DNA of 15,214 nucleotides from Bacteroidota bacterium (GCA_027297025.1 JAPUIM010000431.1:1-15214), one strand, 5' to 3'; positions 1-7,592 are shown, numbered from the stretch's first letter. Notes: generated from the letters alone by a model not told the origin. Translations and numbers: made by a program.

Positions 1-783
1 GTTATTATTGGAAATAATAATATGTTCAGCATGCATGGGGTGATCTTTGAGATTAGCGGGTTTGATAGGTTGAAAGGTGGCTCCACTTACATGTAGGGTC
101 AGGTAGTCAATTTGGATACCTTTTTTTGCCAACTCTTCCAATTGTGGCTGGGTGAAGTGAAGGCCTGCTGTAGGTGCTGCTACTGCTCCTTCATACCGGG
201 CGTAAACGGTTTGGTATCGTTCTTTATCTAATGATACGGTTTCCCGTTCAATGTAGGGAGGTAAGGGAATTTTGCCAATAGTTCCAACTATTGCTCCAAA
301 CTGAATTTCAGGATCGTCCCATGTAAATTCTACCAGATGTTTTTTTTTGTCAAGCAATTTGGCATAGAGCGTTTCTTGCTTGGTACCGATATTTAGGTTC
401 CGAGTTAAGGGTTGGTCCGCTTTCCACTTTTTAAGATTTCCTATTATACAAAACCAGGTACATTTCCTGGTAGTCTTCATTACCTCCTCGATGATTTGTG
501 AAGAACCAGCCGGTTGCAATAAAAAGATTTCAATTCGGGCACCCGTTGGTTTTTCAAAAAAAATCCGGGCTGGAATAACTTTGGTGTTGTTGAAAAACAA
601 TAAACTATTGGAAGGAATAAGATCAATTAATTCCTTAAACACATGATGTTTGATTTCCCCCCGGTCATAAAAAAGTAATTTGGAATCATCGCGATCCTTT
701 AGAGGGAATTGAGCAATACGCTGTTGAGGCAAGGAGTAATCAAATTGATTTGGATTAATATTTTCCCAATTTGGGGGATTCAT
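1..783 (-). CDS. queA: S-adenosylmethionine:tRNA ribosyltransferase-isomerase, 3' end cut off by window
   Basis: QueA transfers and isomerises the ribosyl part of S-adenosylmethionine onto 7-aminomethyl-7-deazaguanine in tRNA, giving epoxyqueuosine, the penultimate step of queuosine synthesis in the cytoplasm. The visible part is the first 261 residues, in frame to the window edge. It starts at an ATG (781-783) and begins MNPPNWENIN. Family hallmarks seen are the early FDYxLPQxRIAQxP-like stretch (residues 14-27), LLFNNTKVIPAR (62-73), the very conserved AAPTAGLHFT (202-211), and HVSGATFQPI (231-240). Full-length family members have roughly 340-400 residues, so the C-terminal quarter or third lies outside. 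There is no SD before the start. A terminator for the upstream 117-residue gene lies only about 40 bases before the ATG, so queA should have its own promoter, but none is clear. A nine-base T run (340-348) encodes part of a Lys-Lys-Lys stretch. The identification is secure. Confidence 0.96.
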   Translation of the reverse strand, partial: MNPPNWENINPNQFDYSLPQQRIAQFPLKDRDDSKLLFYDRGEIKHHVFKELIDLIPSNSLLFFNNTKVIPARIFFEKPTGARIEIFLLQPAGSSQIIEEVMKTTRKCTWFCIIGNLKKWKADQPLTRNLNIGTKQETLYAKLLDKKKHLVEFTWDDPEIQFGAIVGTIGKIPLPPYIERETVSLDKERYQTVYARYEGAVAAPTAGLHFTQPQLEELAKKGIQIDYLTLHVSGATFQPIKPANLKDHPMHAEHIIISNNN

Positions 784-820
784 TGAATAGCGTCGATTCT
801 AATTAAGATTTATATCCAAC

Positions 821-852
821 AAAAAAAATCCTGGTTCAAAATAAACCAGGAT
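821..852 (-). terminator. Rho-independent terminator of the 117-residue gene
   Basis: On the minus strand there is a perfect 9-bp stem, ATCCTGGTT (828-836) against AACCAGGAT (844-852), with a 7-base loop. It is followed at once by a run of eight T residues as read on that strand (828 down to 821). It lies 25 bases after the TGA of the 878-1231 gene and about 37 bases before the queA ATG, so it should separate the two transcripts. Confidence 0.85.
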
Positions 853-877
853 CCTCAAAATCTTAGCAGGTTACTGA

Positions 878-1231
878 TCAGGACATATCTTCAGATTTTT
901 CATCCCCTTCGCCTACCGGTTCTACAGCGGTGGTGATGCTGCCTATGTCATATTCCTCTACGTATCTCAGGTAGCAAGGCTTTTCATTTCTGAGTAAGTC
1001 CAGTACCGGGTAAAAGTCTTCAGCACTGTAGTGACAGGACACATATCCGGCAGCTTTTTGTTCATCGGAATCAGGCATGGTTTCGTCCTTACGGTGAAAA
1101 TAAGCCCCACCCAGTAGCTTGTCTCCATGACCTCTTAATCCTATTATGGCTTTGTACATGTAGTCTTTGACATTTTTAGCCCCGGCATAATAATAGACTT
1201 CGTATCCTTCTATTTCTTCAACAAATGGCAT
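878..1231 (-). CDS. Conserved-looking hypothetical protein, 117 residues
   Basis: A small, probably cytoplasmic protein with no signal peptide, membrane segment or Cys-pair motif. I do not recognise a named family. The segments IIGLRGHGDKLLGGAYFHRK (about 29-48), a central YVSCHY, then LLRNEKPCYLRY (79-90) and EPVGEGDE (103-110) recall, from memory only, a widespread class of uncharacterised 100-120-residue bacterial proteins ending in an LRNEKP...EPVGEGE pattern. The body is rich in Tyr and acidic residues, and the tail is strongly acidic. The ATG is fixed by a very strong SD, GAAAGGAGGT, nine bases upstream, which is rare in this phylum. The gene has its own promoter-like element and hairpin terminator, so it is probably monocistronic. 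It lies between queA and the divergent menC and gives no functional clue by context. That it is a real gene is well supported; its function is unknown. Confidence 0.82.
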   Translation of the reverse strand: MPFVEEIEGYEVYYYAGAKNVKDYMYKAIIGLRGHGDKLLGGAYFHRKDETMPDSDEQKAAGYVSCHYSAEDFYPVLDLLRNEKPCYLRYVEEYDIGSITTAVEPVGEGDEKSEDMS

Positions 1232-1240
1232 AGTTTAATT

Positions 1241-1250
1241 ACCTCCTTTC
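1241..1250 (-). promoter_or_regulatory. Perfect extended Shine-Dalgarno sequence
   Basis: The minus strand reads GAAAGGAGGT, ending nine bases before the ATG of the 117-residue gene. The plus strand here (ACCTCCTTTC) is identical to the usual 3' end of bacterial 16S rRNA, so ten consecutive bases can pair with the anti-SD. None of the other starts in this window has anything comparable, in line with the known general lack of SD use in Bacteroidota. Confidence 0.85.
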
Positions 1251-1271
1251 GATTGATTTTTTAATTTTGAC

Positions 1272-1302
1272 ATAAAATACGGTAAAAAATAGGAACTGCA
1301 AA
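1272..1302 (-). promoter_or_regulatory. Bacteroidota-type promoter for the 117-residue gene
   Basis: On the minus strand there is a TTTG box (1299-1302), a 19-base spacer and TATTTTAT (1272-1279). This fits the Bacteroidota primary-sigma pattern TTTG-N19-TAnnTTTG with two mismatches in the last part of the -7 box. A start of transcription near 1265 would leave about 30 bases of leader containing the strong SD. Confidence 0.5.
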
Positions 1303-1369
1303 AAAATCTTTAAAAAGTTTAATTTAAAGGATTGTAAAGCCGTGGACTAAACATTAGCCTGAGTTTCTT

Positions 1370-1377
1370 TATTTTTG
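1370..1377 (+). promoter_or_regulatory. Candidate -7 box of the menC promoter
   Basis: TATTTTTG matches the Bacteroidota -7 consensus TAnnTTTG exactly. It is 37 bases before the TTG start of menC. No clear TTTG box is found at the expected distance upstream, so only half of the promoter is supported. Confidence 0.4.
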
Positions 1378-1413
1378 GCACCCGGCTTAAAATTTCAAGT
1401 AACTCAATGACCC

Positions 1414-2502
1414 TTGCTAGCAAGAATAAAAAAGCATAAGCTAATATTTAATTCCCCTGCAGGTACTTCCAGGGGAGTAATGACTGATCGTGATAGTTGG
1501 TTCTTAATTGTCAAATCCACTAGAAAAGGCAAAAATCAAGGAATAGGAGAGTGTGCGCCACTTAAGGGATTAAGTATTGACCCAATTCCCAAATTTACAA
1601 AGAAGCTCCTGGAAGTGGCGGAAAAATTTGAACATCTGTCGATGCCAAAGGATCGGAAGCATATAGACGAGCTGGCGGAGAAACTGGCACCTCCTGAATT
1701 CCCATCAATAAGATTTGGAATTGAAACGGCCTTGCTGGATTTATTGAATGGGGGAAAAAGGATACTATTTCACAATGATTTTGTAAAGGGAATTGAAAAA
1801 ATCCCCATAAATGGACTTATCTGGATGGGAGACAGGCAATCTATGCTTGACCAGATTAGCGAACTTATTGCCAAGGGATTTAGTTGTTTGAAGATGAAAA
1901 TTGGCACTTTGGATTTTGAAACAGAATGTGAACTGTTGCATACGATAAGGGAACAATTCCCCAGAAATGAATTGGAAGTAAGGGTGGATGCAAATGGCGC
2001 TTTTTCACTACCTGAGGCCCATGTAAAACTGGAAATACTTTCGGTATTCGATCTTCACTCTATTGAACAACCGCTTGCCCCAGGCCAAATTGCGGATATG
2101 AAGGAACTGTGTGAAAAAAGCCCGGTGCCAATTGCCTTAGATGAAGAATTGATTGGCACCAACCAAACGGTGGATAAAGAATCGTTATTGGGAACATTAA
2201 AACCCGCCTATATTGTATTGAAACCCACTCTGTTGGGGGGAATGAGATCCACTCAGGAATGGGTAGAAGTTGCCAACAAACTAGATATTGGATGGTGGAT
2301 CACTTCGGCGCTGGAATCCAATGTTGGACTTAACGCTATCAGTCAATTCACCTATTATCTCAATCCGAAAAATTATCAGGGTTTGGGTACCGGTCAGTTG
2401 TATAGGAATAATTTCCCTAGTCCGTTATTGGTGGATAATGGCTTTTTAACTTATGATATAAAAGGTGAATGGGAATTGTCCGAGCTCTTACAAGAAACCT
2501 AA
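1414..2502 (+). CDS. menC: o-Succinylbenzoate synthase (menaquinone biosynthesis)
   Basis: This enolase-superfamily enzyme dehydrates SHCHC to o-succinylbenzoate in the menaquinone pathway, in the cytoplasm. The 362-residue protein has the N-terminal AGTSRGV capping segment (16-22). The barrel residues expected for the family are all visible: the KxK pair K160/K162 in CLKMKIG, metal ligands D192 (VDANG), E218 (IEQP) and D243 (LDEE), and the second catalytic lysine K270 in VLKPTLLGG. The C-terminal GLGTGQLYRNNFPSPL is typical of Bacteroidota MenC. The start is TTG: an in-frame TGA (1408-1410) lies just before it, and no ATG occurs until codon 23, which would remove conserved sequence. An out-of-frame ATG at 1407 opens a ten-codon reading frame across the start. 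The gene's last four bases overlap the convergent metallophosphoesterase gene. No other men genes are present. Dipeptide epimerases are the nearest alternative family, but the C-terminus argues for MenC. Confidence 0.93.
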   Translation: MLARIKKHKLIFNSPAGTSRGVMTDRDSWFLIVKSTRKGKNQGIGECAPLKGLSIDPIPKFTKKLLEVAEKFEHLSMPKDRKHIDELAEKLAPPEFPSIRFGIETALLDLLNGGKRILFHNDFVKGIEKIPINGLIWMGDRQSMLDQISELIAKGFSCLKMKIGTLDFETECELLHTIREQFPRNELEVRVDANGAFSLPEAHVKLEILSVFDLHSIEQPLAPGQIADMKELCEKSPVPIALDEELIGTNQTVDKESLLGTLKPAYIVLKPTLLGGMRSTQEWVEVANKLDIGWWITSALESNVGLNAISQFTYYLNPKNYQGLGTGQLYRNNFPSPLLVDNGFLTYDIKGEWELSELLQET

Positions 2503-3761
2503 ATTGATTTCCTCAATTCAAAGATTGTGATCTCCGGGGCAATTCCGATGCGTCCGGGGAAGCCTATAAATCCGTATCCTCGATTCACATACAAATATTG
2601 ACTTCCCTCTTGATAAAGATCTGCCCATTCCTCGTACATGTATTGGGCGGGACTCCATTTGATGGTTTCGGTTTCCACTCCAAATTGCATTCCATGGGTG
2701 TGTCCAGCAAACATCATATCGATCTCAGGAAAGTCATTCAATATTTGCCCTCTCCAATGGGTAGGATCGTGAGATAGCAGTAATTTAACCGGTGCTTCCT
2801 CGGTACCTGCCACCGCTTTTTTCAAATCCCCATATCGGGGAAATCTAGTGATCCTGCTCCAGTTCTCTACTCCGATAATCGCCAGTTGTTCGTTGCTTTG
2901 AGTCAAGAGATGGTTGGAATTGGTTAGTAATTTCCACCCGAGTTGCTGATGAGCCTGTTTTACCTCCTGGAGGTTTTTCTTCTTTTCGGACATACTTGGC
3001 CAACCTACGTAATCGCCATAATCATGATTTCCCAAAATAGAATATGTACCCAGCGGCGCTTTTACCTTACTGAATATATCAATATATTCATTGACCTCAT
3101 TGGCCCGGTAGTTGATCAGATCCCCGGTAAAAAACATAAGGTCACACTTTTCAGCGCTAAGCATTTCAATACCTCCTTTTACCGCGGTTTTATTCCAAAA
3201 GCTTCCCGTATGGATATCAGAGATCTGGCCAATGCGCAATCCATGGAAGCCGGAGGGTAAATTGGGTAGATGAATGACCTTTCTTCGTATCCGGTAATCA
3301 TAGGCTCCGTTAATCGCTCCCCAACTCAGGGCAGCCAAGGGAACCGTGGCCAAGACGATGCCAGTTTGCGCCAGAAATTTAGAACGGGCAATGGAAGTAC
3401 CGCTCAATTTCCTAGGGGAGTTAGGCAAATGTAAATACGCATAAAGCTTAGTCTTGGCCAACTTCAGCAAATGGATGATATCATCGAGCAGTAGAAATAG
3501 AATTATAAATATTTTTGCTACGTATTGAATAGTCAAACCAGAGGCGATTATAATTCTAAGACTATTGGCAAATTTTACGGGCAGGCCCAAATAATAGATC
3601 AACATTCCCAATATAAATGTCAAGGAAATGGACCAGTACAGCCATTTGATAGACTTTTTCCAAGTTGGGGAAAACCTTTGAATAGCAATCCTGATGCCCC
3701 GATAGACATAAAGATCCACGGCCACCAATAATAATGCAAATAAGGGTATGAATTTAACCAT
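2499..3761 (-). CDS. Membrane-anchored calcineurin-like metallophosphoesterase (YkuE/YaeI type)
   Basis: The protein has 420 residues. The N-terminal part is hydrophobic, with about four membrane segments (roughly 3-18, 41-60, 66-92 and 127-147). The last follows ARSKFLAQTG and resembles an internal Tat-like or anchor segment. The rest is a two-metal phosphoesterase domain with all five family motifs: DIH (D182, H184), GDL (D214), GNHD (N245, H246), SHD (H331) and GHTH (H354, H356). Relatives of this shape include proteins suggested to act on UDP-2,3-diacylglucosamine-like lipids or other phosphodiesters, but the substrate cannot be read from sequence. The catalytic domain should sit at the outer face of the inner membrane. 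The gene is the last of the topA, sir2, metallophosphoesterase row, 96 bases after the sirtuin stop. Its TAG overlaps the menC stop by four bases. Catalytic competence is well supported; the role is not. Confidence 0.9.
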   Translation of the reverse strand: MVKFIPLFALLLVAVDLYVYRGIRIAIQRFSPTWKKSIKWLYWSISLTFILGMLIYYLGLPVKFANSLRIIIASGLTIQYVAKIFIILFLLLDDIIHLLKLAKTKLYAYLHLPNSPRKLSGTSIARSKFLAQTGIVLATVPLAALSWGAINGAYDYRIRRKVIHLPNLPSGFHGLRIGQISDIHTGSFWNKTAVKGGIEMLSAEKCDLMFFTGDLINYRANEVNEYIDIFSKVKAPLGTYSILGNHDYGDYVGWPSMSEKKKNLQEVKQAHQQLGWKLLTNSNHLLTQSNEQLAIIGVENWSRITRFPRYGDLKKAVAGTEEAPVKLLLSHDPTHWRGQILNDFPEIDMMFAGHTHGMQFGVETETIKWSPAQYMYEEWADLYQEGSQYLYVNRGYGFIGFPGRIGIAPEITIFELRKSI

Positions 3762-3857
3762 TAAGATAATAGGTGATGGAACCTATGAGACAATTAAAAA
3801 TTTGAGTTGATTTATCATCGAAGTATCCCGTATAGTTCTGTTTGAACAGACACTCAG

Positions 3858-4550
3858 TTATAGGTAATTTTCCAAAAGTTGCTTTTTCACCTGTTCCATG
3901 CCCTCGGTGGCTTTTTCCTTTATCAAAAATAAATTATCCAAGGGTATCATAGTTGGCATATTAGGATCAACCACAAATTTCGGAACATCTTTTTCCACAT
4001 AGTCCAATAATCCAGCTGCTGGATACACCTGTAATGAGGTCCCAACCACCAGGAATATCTCAGCAGTCAATGTTTCCTCTACGGCGAGTTCCATCATGGG
4101 CACCATTTCTCCGAACCACACAATATGAGGTCGTAGTTGAGAGCCTTTTTCACATTTGTCCCCCAGTTTAATTTCCCATCCTTCAATGTCATATACTAAT
4201 TCCGGATCAAGGGTGCTGCGGGATTTGAAAAGTTCACCATGAAGATGAATCACCTTGGATGATCCTCCCTGTTCATGGAGGTCGTCCACATTTTGGGTGA
4301 TGATGGTAACATCAAAATATTTTTCCATTTCGGCCAGGATCAAATGTGCATTATTGGGTTTGACCTCCAAAGCCTTTTTTCTTCTTTGATTGTAAAAATT
4401 CAGTACCAGTTCAGAGTTTTTTCTCCAACCCTCAGGGGATGCTACCTCCATAACATCATGTCCTTCCCATAGACCACCTGAATCGCGAAAAGTAGATATA
4501 CCACTTTCCGCGCTTATACCGGCACCGGTTAGTACTACCATTTTTTTCAT
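3858..4550 (-). CDS. Sir2-family NAD-dependent protein deacylase, SIRT5/CobB-like
   Basis: Sirtuins remove acyl groups from lysine side chains using NAD+, giving nicotinamide and O-acyl-ADP-ribose. The 230-residue protein shows GAGISAESGI at the N-terminus, TQNVDDLHEQGG, the catalytic His104 in LHGE, and GTSLQVYPA. The Tyr53-x-x-Arg56 pair (FYNQRRKK) marks the class III sirtuins that prefer succinyl or malonyl lysine. The structural zinc site is not recognisable. Where CobB has two Cys pairs, this protein has only C133, and that is the only Cys in the chain. I chose the ATG at 4550 because it places the NAD-binding glycines at residues 9-11, as in relatives. The open frame extends eight codons to a TTG at 4574, which adds nothing conserved. 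The gene is 49 bases after topA on the same strand and probably cotranscribed. The family call is firm; acyl preference is inferred. Confidence 0.93.
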   Translation of the reverse strand: MKKMVVLTGAGISAESGISTFRDSGGLWEGHDVMEVASPEGWRKNSELVLNFYNQRRKKALEVKPNNAHLILAEMEKYFDVTIITQNVDDLHEQGGSSKVIHLHGELFKSRSTLDPELVYDIEGWEIKLGDKCEKGSQLRPHIVWFGEMVPMMELAVEETLTAEIFLVVGTSLQVYPAAGLLDYVEKDVPKFVVDPNMPTMIPLDNLFLIKEKATEGMEQVKKQLLENYL

Positions 4551-4599
4551 GAGGGTCAGGAAGTATTGCTGCAAAGATAAGAATCTGGGGTAAAGCAGT

Positions 4600-6909
4600 C
4601 TATCTACGTCGCCTTCCTTTACGGGCTGGTGTCTTTTCTGCTAATTCAAGACATTCCTCCAGGGTTAGATCTTCCGGTTTCTTATCCCTAGGGATTTTCA
4701 CATTTTTCTTACCCACTTTAATATAAGGTCCCCATCGGCCATTAAGAATATGGACTTCCGGATTTTCATCAAATGATTTTATGTGTTTTTCTGCGTCGAT
4801 TTTTCGTTGCTGCAGGATAATTTCTTCCGCCCTTTCAATATTGATGGAAAGAGGATCTTCATCCTTATCGATAGAATAAAATTTATCTTTGTGCCTTAAG
4901 TAAGGGCCAAATTTACCGATGGCAGCTACTATCTGCATACCTTCAAATTCACCGATAGTATGGGGCAGTTTAAACAAATCCAATGCCTCCTCCAGGGTGA
5001 TATTTTCAATAAGCTGTCCTTTTCGCAAACTGGCAAATTTGGGTTTCTCTTCACCATTACCATCGCCAATTTGCACAATTGGCCCGTATCTACCCAACCT
5101 GGCAATTATCACTTTTCCTGATTCAGGATCAGTGCCAATTTCCCGGCTTTTTCCCACTTCAGATCGGTCGATGTTTTCGGTTGCCTCTACCTGATTGTGA
5201 AAACCGCGATAAAAAACACTGATCATTTGATCCCATTCTTTTTGACCTGATGCTATTTCATCAAACTCCTTTTCTACTTTAGCAGTAAAAGAGTAATTGA
5301 TAATATCGGGAAAATGTTCTACCAAAAAGTCATTTACTACCATTCCGATATTGGTGGGAAATAACTTATTTTTTTCCAGTCCTGTGATCTCCTTTTTTTG
5401 GACCTGATCTATTTGACCATTTTCTAAAACCAATTCCTGATAAGCCCTCTCTTGTCCATCTCTATATTCTTTAATCACATAACCCCTTTTTTGAACTACA
5501 CTGATAGTGGGGGCATAGGTAGAAGGACGACCAATCCCCATTTCTTCCAATTTCTTCACCAGGCTTGCTTCGGTATATCGGGCAGGAGGTCGGGTAAATC
5601 GTTCACGGGCCAACATATTATTTAAGGACAGGATTTGACCTAAACTTAAGGGAGGTAGTATATTGCCACCACCTTCAACGGGATCTTCTTCATCAGTGGA
5701 TTCAATATATACCTTTAGAAATCCCTCGAATTTCATGACTTCTCCGGTGGCTATTAAATTTCGATCGAGGGTTGATATGTCTATGGTGGCAATGGTCTTT
5801 TCCAACTGGGCCTGAGCCATTTGAGAGGCAATAGCCCGTTTCCAAATTAGCTCGTATAACCTTTGTTCATTCCTATCAGATGATACATTTTGCAATGAAA
5901 AGTTGGTGGGTCTGATGGCTTCGTGGGCCTCCTGTGCACTGGATGATTTAGTTTTATATTGACGAGTATGAACATACTGGGTCCCAAAAGAATTTCCTAT
6001 CTCCGTTTTTGCACTACTGATAGCTTCTTGTGATAGATTTACAGAATCCGTGCGCATGTATGAAATCTTGCCAGCCTCATATAGTCTTTGAGCCAAAGTC
6101 ATGGTTTGGGCTACGGAAAACCCCATTTTTCTACTGGCTTCTTGTTGCAAGGTGGAGGTTGTAAAAGGGGGTGCAGGAGATTTGGTCAATGGTTTTGTTT
6201 CCAGATTTTTTATTCTAAAAGCGGCCCCCTTGCATGACTCTAAAAACTGCTGTGCCGCACCGGTATCAGGCAGTTTTTCCTGAAGTTCGGCAATCAGCTT
6301 TTTGCCATTTTCCAAGCCAAATGTAGCAGTTACCTTAAATGAAGATTGTGAGCGGAACTTATCGATATCCCGCTCTCTTTCAACTACCATGCGAACAGCT
6401 ACCGACTGCACCCTTCCAGCCGATAAACCAGTTTTGATTTTTTTCCAAAGAATTGGAGAAAGTTCGAAACCAACCAATCGATCCAAAATCCTACGGGCTT
6501 GCTGAGCATTGACCAAATCTTCATCGATATCCCGGGGATTCTCCAACGCATTGATTATAGCGGTTTTGGTAATCTCTCTAAAAACAATTCTTTTAGCCCG
6601 ATCGTTCTCTAACTTCAGGGCTTTCATCAAATGCCAGGAAATGGCTTCGCCCTCACGATCGTCATCACTGGCCAGATATATCATTTCAGATTCTTTTACC
6701 AGCTTTTTGAGTTTCTTGATTACCTCTAGTTTATCTTTTGATACCTCATAGGTGGGTTTGAAACCATTTTCAATATCAATGGCTTTGTCATCTTTGGGTA
6801 AATCCCTCACATGACCGTAACTGGAAGCAACTTTAAAATCTTTACCCAAATATCCTTCAATGGTCTTGGCTTTGGCTGGTGATTCTACAATAACTAGGTT
6901 TTTGGACAT
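4600..6909 (-). CDS. topA: DNA topoisomerase I (type IA)
   Basis: TopA relaxes negative supercoils by cutting one DNA strand through a 5'-phosphotyrosine. The protein has 769 residues from the chosen start. The Toprim domain has the catalytic Glu9 (VIVESPAKAKTI) and the acidic D82-x-D84-x-E86 set in SDDDREGEA. Next come GRVQS (165-169) and the active-site Tyr284 in ISYMRTDSVN. The C-terminus carries Bacteroidota-type repeats with GRYGPIVQIGDG, GKFGPYLRHKDKFY and GRWGPYIKVGKKNVKI, then a basic tail ending RKGRRRR. There are no tetracysteine zinc fingers, unlike E. coli TopA. I chose the ATG at 6909 (MSKNLVIVES) because it matches family starts. The frame stays open to an ATG at 7023, but those 38 extra residues are unlike the family and would place the start against the divergent sixA. 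The gene heads a same-strand row with the sirtuin and metallophosphoesterase. Confidence 0.96.
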   Translation of the reverse strand: MSKNLVIVESPAKAKTIEGYLGKDFKVASSYGHVRDLPKDDKAIDIENGFKPTYEVSKDKLEVIKKLKKLVKESEMIYLASDDDREGEAISWHLMKALKLENDRAKRIVFREITKTAIINALENPRDIDEDLVNAQQARRILDRLVGFELSPILWKKIKTGLSAGRVQSVAVRMVVERERDIDKFRSQSSFKVTATFGLENGKKLIAELQEKLPDTGAAQQFLESCKGAAFRIKNLETKPLTKSPAPPFTTSTLQQEASRKMGFSVAQTMTLAQRLYEAGKISYMRTDSVNLSQEAISSAKTEIGNSFGTQYVHTRQYKTKSSSAQEAHEAIRPTNFSLQNVSSDRNEQRLYELIWKRAIASQMAQAQLEKTIATIDISTLDRNLIATGEVMKFEGFLKVYIESTDEEDPVEGGGNILPPLSLGQILSLNNMLARERFTRPPARYTEASLVKKLEEMGIGRPSTYAPTISVVQKRGYVIKEYRDGQERAYQELVLENGQIDQVQKKEITGLEKNKLFPTNIGMVVNDFLVEHFPDIINYSFTAKVEKEFDEIASGQKEWDQMISVFYRGFHNQVEATENIDRSEVGKSREIGTDPESGKVIIARLGRYGPIVQIGDGNGEEKPKFASLRKGQLIENITLEEALDLFKLPHTIGEFEGMQIVAAIGKFGPYLRHKDKFYSIDKDEDPLSINIERAEEIILQQRKIDAEKHIKSFDENPEVHILNGRWGPYIKVGKKNVKIPRDKKPEDLTLEECLELAEKTPARKGRRRR

Positions 6910-6934
6910 AGGGGTACTTCTGATTCGAAAATCC

Positions 6935-6967
6935 CAAATATCAATAAAAAATTTTAATAATAACAAG
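6935..6967 (-). promoter_or_regulatory. Weak candidate promoter of topA
   Basis: The minus strand has CTTG (6964-6967), a 21-base spacer and GATATTTG (6935-6942), one base off TAnnTTTG in the -7 box and one base off TTTG upstream. It would start transcription near 6928, between the long start (7023) and the chosen start (6909). If real, it supports the shorter TopA. Confidence 0.3.
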
Positions 6968-7029
6968 TACGGTAATTGATTATGTTCATTATATTTAGTT
7001 AAACAATCCAAGAAGATAACCATACAAAC

Positions 7030-7533
7030 TTGATAAGAACCTTATTTTTAGTGAGACATGCCCAGGCTGCTGAATCCTCTGAAGGAGAGAAGGACTTGGA
7101 TAGGGAGCTAACATCGAAAGGCAAAATGGATGCCCGGCATTTGGGGAAATACTTGTTTAAAAATCTCGAGAACCCGAATATAATTTTATCCAGTAAAGCC
7201 GACCGGGCCCGTGAGACTGCAGAAATAATTGCTGAACAACTGAAATTTGACAATGAAATGATCACTCTCCATTCAGAAATGTACGATGCCTCAATCCGGA
7301 TATTACTGGAGGTGGTGAACTCATTAAACAGCGAGTTTGAATCTGCTCTATTGGTGGGTCATAATCCCGCTATTTCTTATCTATGTGAATACTTGACCAA
7401 ATCTGATTTCAATCATATTTCTGCAGGAGGAGTGGTAGTATTAGAATTCAAAGATCTTGCCTGGAAAGAAGTGAGCGAGGCAACAGGTAACCTGAAGGTT
7501 ACTTTTCACCCAGATGAAGAAACAAATGTTTAA
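7030..7533 (+). CDS. SixA-type histidine phosphatase (phosphohistidine phosphatase family)
   Basis: This 167-residue cytoplasmic protein belongs to the branch 1 histidine phosphatase superfamily. The catalytic signature is LVRHA with the phospho-accepting His10 next to Arg9. The [11 protein letters not shown] segment (54-64) supplies the usual arginine, and [12 protein letters not shown] carries the second histidine, His111. Length and overall layout fit SixA, which in E. coli dephosphorylates phosphohistidine on signalling or phosphotransfer proteins. The substrate in this organism is unknown. The start is TTG: an in-frame stop at 7000 precedes it, no ATG lies between, and the next Met (codon 33) is past the active site. 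Translation from TTG places His10 where relatives have it. The gene is divergent from topA, with 120 bases between them. It lies 59 bases before the speD-speE fusion and may be cotranscribed with it, although no functional link is obvious. Confidence 0.9.
   Translation: MIRTLFLVRHAQAAESSEGEKDLDRELTSKGKMDARHLGKYLFKNLENPNIILSSKADRARETAEIIAEQLKFDNEMITLHSEMYDASIRILLEVVNSLNSEFESALLVGHNPAISYLCEYLTKSDFNHISAGGVVVLEFKDLAWKEVSEATGNLKVTFHPDEETNV
7487..7506 (+). other. Small hairpin with T tract inside the end of the SixA gene
   Basis: GTAACC (7487-7492) and GGTTAC (7497-7502) form a 6-bp stem with a TGAA loop, followed by four T residues. It ends 27 bases before the sixA stop. It resembles a weak intrinsic terminator or attenuator between sixA and the speD-speE gene, but the stem is short and it lies in coding sequence, so it may be chance. 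Confidence 0.25.
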
Positions 7534-7592
7534 ATATCTACACGGGATTTTGCATTTTTACTAACTGTTTCATTGACCTTATTTATCTATCC

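Noticed and set aside
340..348. Nine-T run as possible terminator or frameshift site
   Set aside because: It encodes a Lys run inside queA, has no stem beside it, and the frame is intact on both sides.
380..646. 88-codon open frame on the plus strand
   Set aside because: It lies wholly inside queA on the other strand, has no family resemblance, and the queA frame is clearly conserved.
2943..3260. 105-codon open frame on the plus strand
   Set aside because: It is antisense to the metallophosphoesterase core motifs; its composition reads like a mirror of that gene.
3837..3850. Inverted repeat TCTGTT-TG-AACAGA between the sirtuin and the phosphoesterase
   Set aside because: The two-base loop cannot form a normal hairpin and there is no T tract, so it is not a terminator; as an operator it is too short to support alone.
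4551..4574. Eight-codon extension of the sirtuin to a TTG
   Set aside because: It adds no conserved residue; the ATG at 4550 gives the family-like start.
6910..7023. 38-residue N-terminal extension of TopA
   Set aside because: It is hydrophobic, unlike TopA family starts, and carries no conserved residue; the ATG at 6909 gives the standard start.
6999..7265. 88-codon open frame on the minus strand
   Set aside because: It is antisense to the SixA catalytic region and overlaps the topA leader; no support as a gene.
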